Assembly (NCBI RefSeq): GCF_000525795.1
Contig: NZ_AOCG01000006.1
Location: 301,926 to 365,925, forward strand
Origin: Listeria aquatica FSL S10-1188
GTDB taxonomy: Bacteria; Bacillota; Bacilli; Lactobacillales; Listeriaceae
Reading direction: 5' to 3'
Length of the DNA: 64,000 nucleotides
Position numbers and translations under genes: made by a program. Under the pieces are notes generated by a model. That model had not been told where the DNA came from and ran no database searches. It worked only from the letters and a program-made list of their open reading frames with translations. Each line of letters opens with the position of its first letter. Within the stretch, counting starts at the first letter, position 1. Below are positions 59,090 through 64,000 of the stretch, piece after piece.

Positions 59090-59127
59090 GAAAAAACCCC
59101 CCAAAATAAATTTGGAGGTTTTTTTTT
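59090..59127 (-). terminator. Terminator of the protein phosphatase gene
   Basis: Stem AACCCCCCAA/TTTGGAGGTT (imperfect) with A and T runs. Confidence 0.75.
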
Positions 59128-59128
59128 A

Positions 59129-59671
59129 TTAAATTTCTGGCAAATATTTTTCCCCACGCATAATAGCAAGAATCCGCGGATTGGGCAAATAACGTTTAAT
59201 TTCTCTTAGCTTCTGCAAGGTATCTTTGTCATGATAGTGTTCCGCAATTCCCATTGCAACGGCACTACTCCGACTGATTCCCGCATTGCAATGAACCACA
59301 ATTTGACCATGATCTGGATTCTTGTCAATAAAATCGTAAATGATTTCAGCATGTCTTTCATTAAACAGCTTCATTTCTTCTTTTTCTATCTGACTGAGTC
59401 CCCAGTAGTCATCTGCTTCATTAATATCATTAAAATGAATTTCAAGAATGTCTTGATAAAGTTCAGAGTGTTTGAGTTTTGTAAAGTCTTTTCCCCGGTC
59501 TGCAATTCGAATGAGTAAGGCTTGCTCTGTTTTCGGCTCAAAAGATACTGCAATCACTTCGGGCATAGCAATAATTGGCAGTTCAAATGGATCAAAATCA
59601 ATTGCTCGTTTTTCTTTATTAATATAATTCGCCATACGTGCAAAATCCCTTTCTTGAACTCTCTTCTTCAT
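59129..59671 (-). CDS. Dual-specificity-type protein tyrosine phosphatase
   Basis: 180 aa. Catalytic VVHCNAGISRSSAVAMG (H-C-x5-R-S) near residue 127; general acid Asp probably in FNDINEADDYW. No signal peptide, so cytoplasmic. Related to small phosphatases found in several Firmicutes; substrate unknown. 23 bp after the FtsW/RodA-type gene, so perhaps co-transcribed. Confidence 0.88.
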   Translation of the reverse strand: MKKRVQERDFARMANYINKEKRAIDFDPFELPIIAMPEVIAVSFEPKTEQALLIRIADRGKDFTKLKHSELYQDILEIHFNDINEADDYWGLSQIEKEEMKLFNERHAEIIYDFIDKNPDHGQIVVHCNAGISRSSAVAMGIAEHYHDKDTLQKLREIKRYLPNPRILAIMRGEKYLPEI

Positions 59672-59694
59672 TTTAACACATCCGATTAGATTGT

Positions 59695-60792
59695 CTAATT
59701 GGAAGAAAAGCTTTGTGCAGATTCCTTTTCATACCGGCTTATGGCAAGCAGGATGCCGATCGCGATGAAATTTCCAAGCACAGAAGAGCCCCCGTAGCTT
59801 ATGAAAGGAAGTGGAATACCTGTAAGCGGCATTAATCCGATGGTCATGGCAATATTTTCAAATATGTTAAAGGCAAAGTAGACGGCAAAGCCTGTATAGG
59901 CATACACAGAAAACGAATTTTTGGCGTCTAGTGCTAACCGGATTAAGACTTGGATAAGGAGCAAGAATATGAAGAGTAGGACACTCACACCGATAAATCC
60001 AAATTGATTGGCAATCGTGCTAAAGATCATATCGGTATGACTTTCCGGGATATAAATTTGGCTCGACCGGCCAATTATTCCGCCTGACCCTACAGCGATC
60101 ATGGAAAGTCCTACTTGATAAGAAGCGCTTGGGTCACTTGATGGATCTATCCAGCTTAGGATTCTTGCAAATTGATAGGGTTCAATCCCTACTAATTGCA
60201 GCCATTCAAGATGATAAAAAATAACATAAAATATCGCACTAAAAATTGTAAAAGCGCTCAGAAGCAAAGCAAAAATCCATTTTCTTGAGGCATTCGCAAT
60301 GAGTAGTATGGCGAAGAAAGTAACAAAATACACGATCGCACTTCCTAGATCGGGTTCGCGAAAAATGAAGAATAAAATAGGGACAGCCGTCACTATAAGC
60401 GCAAGAATCTGCTTGGCTGGTTTTTTCTCGTATCGTACGGCTACGGCGGCAAGCGCCAAAATAAAGAAACTTTTGAGAATTTCTGTTGGTTGGAAGGAAA
60501 AACCGAGTAATTTGTACCAGCGGCGTGCTCCGTTCGTTTCAGTCGTAAATCGCAAGCCCAGCAGGAGGAGAATAAAAAGCAGATAAATCAGCCACAGCCA
60601 TTTTCGAATGGATGGAAGCTTCCATTTGGACAGGACAAAGCAAACAAGGCTTGATACGGCAAAAAACAGAATTTGTTGTAGAAGAAAATTAGTGGTGTAT
60701 TGACTGGTTTGTTCTGCGAAATAAATAGCCACACAGCTTGTGACACTTAGAAAAAATAAAAGTTGGAGTAATAATTTTTGATTGGTTGTCAA
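59695..60792 (-). CDS. FtsW/RodA/SpoVE-family cell-wall polymerase (RodA-like)
   Basis: 365 aa, about ten helices; SEDS peptidoglycan glycosyltransferase. Motifs: NGARRWYKLLGFSFQPTEIL, REPDLGSAIVYF with the catalytic Asp, AVGSGGIIG, ESHTDMIFSTIANQFGFIG and LPFISYGGSSVLGNFIAIG. Elongation-type (RodA) paralogue; Listeria encodes several. Confidence 0.92.
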   Translation of the reverse strand: MTTNQKLLLQLLFFLSVTSCVAIYFAEQTSQYTTNFLLQQILFFAVSSLVCFVLSKWKLPSIRKWLWLIYLLFILLLLGLRFTTETNGARRWYKLLGFSFQPTEILKSFFILALAAVAVRYEKKPAKQILALIVTAVPILFFIFREPDLGSAIVYFVTFFAILLIANASRKWIFALLLSAFTIFSAIFYVIFYHLEWLQLVGIEPYQFARILSWIDPSSDPSASYQVGLSMIAVGSGGIIGRSSQIYIPESHTDMIFSTIANQFGFIGVSVLLFIFLLLIQVLIRLALDAKNSFSVYAYTGFAVYFAFNIFENIAMTIGLMPLTGIPLPFISYGGSSVLGNFIAIGILLAISRYEKESAQSFSSN

Positions 60793-60930
60793 AGGCTCAC
60801 GCTTCCTCTCAGGTTCATTTTCGTGTTGTTAAGCGTATTTCCTCTTTACTTTAGCATAGCTACTATAGCTTTCTCAATACTCTTTAGAAAAATTTAGATT
60901 TTTCTTGATTTTTTAGCCTTTACCTTTAAC

Positions 60931-60971
60931 TAAAAAGAACAAGCGCTAATGATTGGCGCTTGTTCTTTTTA
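60931..60971 (-). terminator. Terminator of the leucine dehydrogenase gene
   Basis: Stem AAAGAACAAGCGC/GCGCTTGTTCTTT, A/T flanks. Confidence 0.9.
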
Positions 60972-60979
60972 TCTTCAAT

Positions 60980-62053
60980 TTATGAGCGCGCGAAGAAGGT
61001 GCTATGTACTTGCTTCATGGTTGCAATCCGCTTTTCAGCCATGTGATCTGCTGCTTCTGCCGGAATAATTCCTTCGCGGGCTGAGATTTCATAGACTTTA
61101 CCGATTTGCTCATAAATTTCATCGATTTTTTGTTTGGCGCGTTCTGCATTATAAGTGTTTAGCTCATCCGCCACATTGATAACTCCACCTGCATTCACAA
61201 TGTAATCAGGCGCATATAAAATTCCACGTTCATGAAGCATTTCCCCGTGACGTTTAATGTCTAATAATTGGTTATTGGCACTGCCACAAACAGCTTTTAC
61301 TTTAAGTTGCGGAATTGTATCATCATTTAAAATCCCACCAAGTGCGCACGGTGCAAAAATATCAGCCTCTACTTGATAAATTTCATCGGGCTCGACTGCT
61401 GTTGCCTGAAATTTCTCGACCGCCCGTTCCACCGCTTCTTGGTTAATGTCCGTCACAACAAGCTCTGCCCCTTCTTGAAACAACATCTCGCAAAGAGCAA
61501 ATGCCACGTTCCCAACACCCTGGACTGCTACCTTTTTCCCTACCAAGGAATCGCTTCCAAAAACTTCTTTCGCTGTCCGTTTCATTGAAGCATAGATTCC
61601 ACGTGCTGTTAGCGGACTTGGGTTTCCAGATGAACCAAAACTTTCTGAAACCCCTGTTACGTGTTTCGTTTCTTCGTGCATATAGTCCATATCTTGAACA
61701 GTTGTCCCCACGTCTTCAGCAATAATATAACGACCATTCAAACTTTCTACGTATCTTCCGAGTGCGCGAAACAAGGCTTCACTTTTATCTTTTTTCGGAT
61801 CTCCAATGATGACTGTTTTTCCTCCCCCTAGATTAAGTCCAGCAGCTGAATTTTTGTACGTCATGCCGCGCGCTAACCGTAAAACATCTTCAAGAGCCTC
61901 TTCTTCTGTCGCATATGGCCACATTCGACATCCGCCAAGCGCTGGACCAAGCGTTGTATCATGAATGGCAATGATGGCTTTTAGTCCAGAAGCCTCATCC
62001 TGACAAAAAACGACTTGCTCATAATCATACTTTTCCATTTTCTCAAATAACAT
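60980..62053 (-). CDS. bcd: Leucine (branched-chain amino acid) dehydrogenase
   Basis: 357 aa. NAD+-dependent oxidative deamination of leucine, isoleucine and valine. Very like Bacillus Bcd: [30 protein letters not shown], catalytic Lys in [30 protein letters not shown]-like [12 protein letters not shown]ossmann loop, [17 protein letters not shown]. Not next to branched-chain keto-acid dehydrogenase genes, unlike in Bacillus. Stand-alone with promoter region 62060-62290 of no special feature. Confidence 0.94.
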   Translation of the reverse strand: MLFEKMEKYDYEQVVFCQDEASGLKAIIAIHDTTLGPALGGCRMWPYATEEEALEDVLRLARGMTYKNSAAGLNLGGGKTVIIGDPKKDKSEALFRALGRYVESLNGRYIIAEDVGTTVQDMDYMHEETKHVTGVSESFGSSGNPSPLTARGIYASMKRTAKEVFGSDSLVGKKVAVQGVGNVAFALCEMLFQEGAELVVTDINQEAVERAVEKFQATAVEPDEIYQVEADIFAPCALGGILNDDTIPQLKVKAVCGSANNQLLDIKRHGEMLHERGILYAPDYIVNAGGVINVADELNTYNAERAKQKIDEIYEQIGKVYEISAREGIIPAEAADHMAEKRIATMKQVHSTFFARS

Positions 62054-62296
62054 CTAAAACTACCCCCTTCATTATTGAAAAACATATGGTCATCACTATC
62101 TACCTTCATTATACGTATTTTGAAAACGCTGTAAAAGTTTTTGTATTATTTAAGTCGAATTTCATACTTTTAGGCTAAATGAAAAACTTTTAGACTATTT
62201 TTATGTATGCGCTTTCAAGTTAAAAAGGACTTTTGATTTAGATGTTAGGTCATGGTTTTAGTGAATATTTAAAAATTTTGGAAGGCGGAACGATCT

Positions 62297-62336
62297 AAAA
62301 AAGAAGATGCACAGCATTCATCTGTACATCTTCTTC
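62297..62336 (-). terminator. Terminator of the OsmC gene
   Basis: Stem AGAAGATGCACAG/CTGTACATCTTCT, one mismatch, U-rich tail. Confidence 0.85.
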
Positions 62337-62338
62337 TC

Positions 62339-62726
62339 TTACTCACCCGAAACAAATTTCACTTGCTCGGTGATTTGAACTTCTGGATTTAGGCTTTGAA
62401 CAACGGGACAACCTTTTTTAACAAGCTTCAAGCCTTTCTCCGCTTGTTCATGATGCTCCTTTGCCACTGCAAGTTGAAAACGAATATGGATAGACTGGAT
62501 CACATGGACGGGTGCATCCAAATTTTGCGTGTAATCCACCTCTATTTCCATGTTCTCATAAGGGATGCGTTTTTTCTTCAAAATTTTAGCGTAAACATAG
62601 CCACTACATGCAGCCGCTGCTGCCACAGTCATTTGAATAGGTGAAAAGCCACTTTCTTTTTTTTAGTTTCCAGTTCCCAGCTTCATGAAAAAGCTCGATC
62701 GTGTCTTCTTGCTTTTCTAAATGCAT
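62339..62726 (-). CDS. OsmC/YhfA-family protein, one homopolymer error
   Basis: T8 (62657-62664), restored to seven, gives 128 aa starting MHLEKQEDTIELFHE. OsmC fold with the two redox cysteines: in AAAACSGYV and KGCPVVQSL. OsmC/Ohr-like proteins reduce peroxides or act on thiol stress. 27 bp after the membrane protein gene on the same strand. Confidence 0.87.
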
Positions 62727-62752
62727 CCATCAGCCCTTCCTTTCAAGAATTA

Positions 62753-63550
62753 TTATTCGGTTACAACTGCGTAAATACCATCTTGTTCTGAGTATTCTAG
62801 CGTTAGTCCCATATTCGGGTTCATATGCGCAAAGTGTTCCGCCCAGTAGCGGATCGCTTGAATGAGCGAAAAGTGATCGAGTGATTGAATCACTTGATCG
62901 TTTTTTATAACATCCGCTCCAAAACCAATTTTATCATCATAAGTTAAAGCAACTTGAACATCATCTAGTGACATGCCTTTTTCATTCGTAAAGAAAGCAA
63001 TAACTGCATTGGAAATATTTCCTTCGTCTAAGATTTGTTCATGCGCTGTTGCTTCTGTTCCAGCTTGAATAGTTTCATGTCGCGTCTCATTTTTAAAAGC
63101 ACCTTGATGCGTACTTTGCGCAGCCGGTTCAGTTCCGTGATTTTTTCTCCGCTGGAAGAAAAACATGATCAGACGAATCACAAGGAAAATCGCCAAAATA
63201 TTGATAATCAAACCAAAAATGTTACCAAATACTCCCATATTGCTCAGAAGACCTCCAAAAAGCAGACCAGCAAGCCCACCAAGCATTAAACCACCAAGTA
63301 ATCCACGACCATTGAAGAAGCTATTTTTCCCTTTTCCCATCATATTCTTATTCATTTGTGAACGGTTAACATTAGAACGATTGATTCCGTTGTTATTCGA
63401 TTTAAAAGAACGGACCGGTGAACGGTAGCCTCTCGCATCTGCTTCTTTTACTTGTTCATATTTAGTCGGTAATACCATGTTTGAAATGGTTCCCCCAACC
63501 GGACTGAATACTAATCCTGCAGCAAGTAAGATTGAAATAAATTTTTTCAC
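62753..63550 (-). CDS. Membrane protein with Tim44-like N-terminal half and DUF2653 (YxcD-like) C-terminal domain
   Basis: 265 aa. Signal-like N-terminus (residues 1-22), a basic Asn/Ser/Arg-rich stretch, then a Gly-rich double helix (GLLGGLMLGGLAGLLFGG; NIFGLIINILAIFLVIRLIMFF) as in bacterial Tim44-like proteins, and a soluble C-terminal domain (about 170-265) with NAVIAFFTNEKGMSLDDVQV, YDDKIGFGADV resembling DUF2653. I do not know its function. It lies behind a Mn2+-type riboswitch, so it may concern manganese or envelope protein metallation (inference). Confidence 0.82.
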   Translation of the reverse strand: MKKFISILLAAGLVFSPVGGTISNMVLPTKYEQVKEADARGYRSPVRSFKSNNNGINRSNVNRSQMNKNMMGKGKNSFFNGRGLLGGLMLGGLAGLLFGGLLSNMGVFGNIFGLIINILAIFLVIRLIMFFFQRRKNHGTEPAAQSTHQGAFKNETRHETIQAGTEATAHEQILDEGNISNAVIAFFTNEKGMSLDDVQVALTYDDKIGFGADVIKNDQVIQSLDHFSLIQAIRYWAEHFAHMNPNMGLTLEYSEQDGIYAVVTE

Positions 63551-63572
63551 AATTTTCCTCCTTTATCTTGAT

Positions 63573-63606
63573 ACAAAAAGACCTCACGAAAGAAACGTAA
63601 GGTCTT
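63573..63606 (-). terminator. Expression-platform terminator of the riboswitch
   Basis: Minus-strand stem AAGACCTTACG/CGTGAGGTCTT followed by U4-5, just before the AAGGAGG of the downstream gene. Confidence 0.85.
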
Positions 63607-63707
63607 GCAAACAATTTTCAAATTGCTAACTGCGCCGGAGAAAAATCTCGTATTGACGACACAGCTATTTCTGCTACTCCCCTTAAGCGGGTCAGTTTGT
63701 ATGATTT
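63573..63707 (-). promoter_or_regulatory. yybP-ykoY (Mn2+) riboswitch
   Basis: Minus-strand leader with conserved blocks in order: CTTAAGGGGAGTAGC (Mn-binding loop 1, about 63672-63686), TGTCGTCAATACGAGA, TCTCCGGCGCAGTTAGCAA (loop 3, about 63623-63641), GCAAGACCTTACG, then a terminator sharing the last strand. This matches the yybP-ykoY pattern; Mn2+ binding would stop terminator formation. Confidence 0.8.
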
Positions 63708-63717
63708 TTACACTTTC

Positions 63718-63747
63718 ACTATACTATAAATGATGCCTATCATGCAA
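63718..63747 (-). promoter_or_regulatory. Promoter of the riboswitch transcript
   Basis: -35 TTGCAT (63742-63747), 18-bp spacer, -10 TATAGT (63718-63723). A second TATAGT overlaps at 63723-63728 but with a 13-bp spacer. Confidence 0.5.
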
Positions 63748-63750
63748 GTA

Positions 63751-64000
63751 CTACTTCTTACGCAGAGCTACTGGCTTATCAAGAACTTCCTTCATAACCA
63801 TCGCACGCTTTAAATCAAGACCCTGTAGCGTCTTCTCAGCTTGTTTTCTAGCTTGCGGATTAGTTGCGACAGTAACAGGGGCAGGATGCGCTTTCTGGAG
63901 CCGCTTTGCCTCTTCACGATAAACCTCTCGTGTCTTTTGGCCTTGGTTCAATCTTTTTGAAGTTTTTGATTGCCGTTTTGTTTTGGTTTTTGACTGCCCC
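63751..64000 (-). CDS. Basic protein of unknown function, C-terminal part (start outside window)
   Basis: An open frame enters from the window edge and ends at TAG 63751; about 83 codons are seen. It is very basic with Lys/Arg/Gln/Ser-rich sequence (TKTKRQSKTSKRLNQGQKTR), then a helical part ending VLDKPVALRKK. No family recognised. An internal TTG at 63951 could be a start but lacks a ribosome site. Confidence 0.6.
   Translation of the reverse strand, partial: GQSKTKTKRQSKTSKRLNQGQKTREVYREEAKRLQKAHPAPVTVATNPQARKQAEKTLQGLDLKRAMVMKEVLDKPVALRKK

Overview
The window looks like a chromosomal segment of a Listeria, probably a lineage outside L. monocytogenes. The evidence is the Fri-type Dps, SrtA, LtaS, LplA and an ABC-F gene with an rli53-like leader, low G+C, and a gene order that, as I recall it, follows L. 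monocytogenes lmo0906 to lmo0957, with lineage-specific genes inserted. There is no prophage, IS element or CRISPR array. About 25 genes carry single-base length errors in homopolymers (about 37 sites, nearly all one base too many in runs of 6-9 A/T). I read these as sequencing or assembly errors and give each gene its restored span.

Layout. 1-3880: nagAB (partial nagB) behind a NagR-type operator, then a LiaI/LiaH-like envelope-stress pair. 3980-8170: an esterase, then gdh-glcU-katA (glucose dehydrogenase, glucose uptake, catalase). 8470-16310: membrane proteins, tandem DUF915 hydrolases, an AI-2E permease, a GntR-MFS pair, and a ComEC-like lipoprotein with DUF3006. 16480-21200: fri/dps with PerR boxes, a SMI1/KNR4 protein, a tyrosine phosphatase, a small Lmo0937-type membrane protein with a SigB promoter, a nitroreductase, trmL, queG and tRNA-Gly. 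21410-28230: YkcB/YkcC-type glycosyltransferases, an HxlR-controlled reductase pair, and a PutP-type symporter.

28720-31620 is an accessory cassette: an Rgg-type regulator followed by an LRR/MucBP/LPXTG surface protein. 31670-37070 holds lplA, an MBL hydrolase, srtA (the transpeptidase expected to anchor the LPXTG protein), a DNA glycosylase and ltaS. 37180-40590 holds a dicarboxylate-type symporter, an SDR and a stand-alone KdpD N-terminal protein. 40630-43160 is a TetR-ABC exporter with its palindromic operator, followed by coaA and a YcgQ/YcgR pair.

46385-48660 is the most RNA-rich part. An ABC-F antibiotic-resistance gene sits behind a four-segment attenuator with a three-codon leader ORF. 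Next to it is a complete Fst/par-type type I toxin-antitoxin locus with convergent toxin mRNA and antisense RNA. 48670-62730 holds gabD, a formate/nitrite channel, an FMN reductase joined to a membrane module, a GntR-DUF1648 pair, glutathione reductase, a YjeM-type transporter, a protein phosphatase, a FtsW/RodA protein, leucine dehydrogenase and an OsmC protein. The window closes with a membrane protein behind a yybP-ykoY (Mn2+) riboswitch and the partial end of a basic protein.
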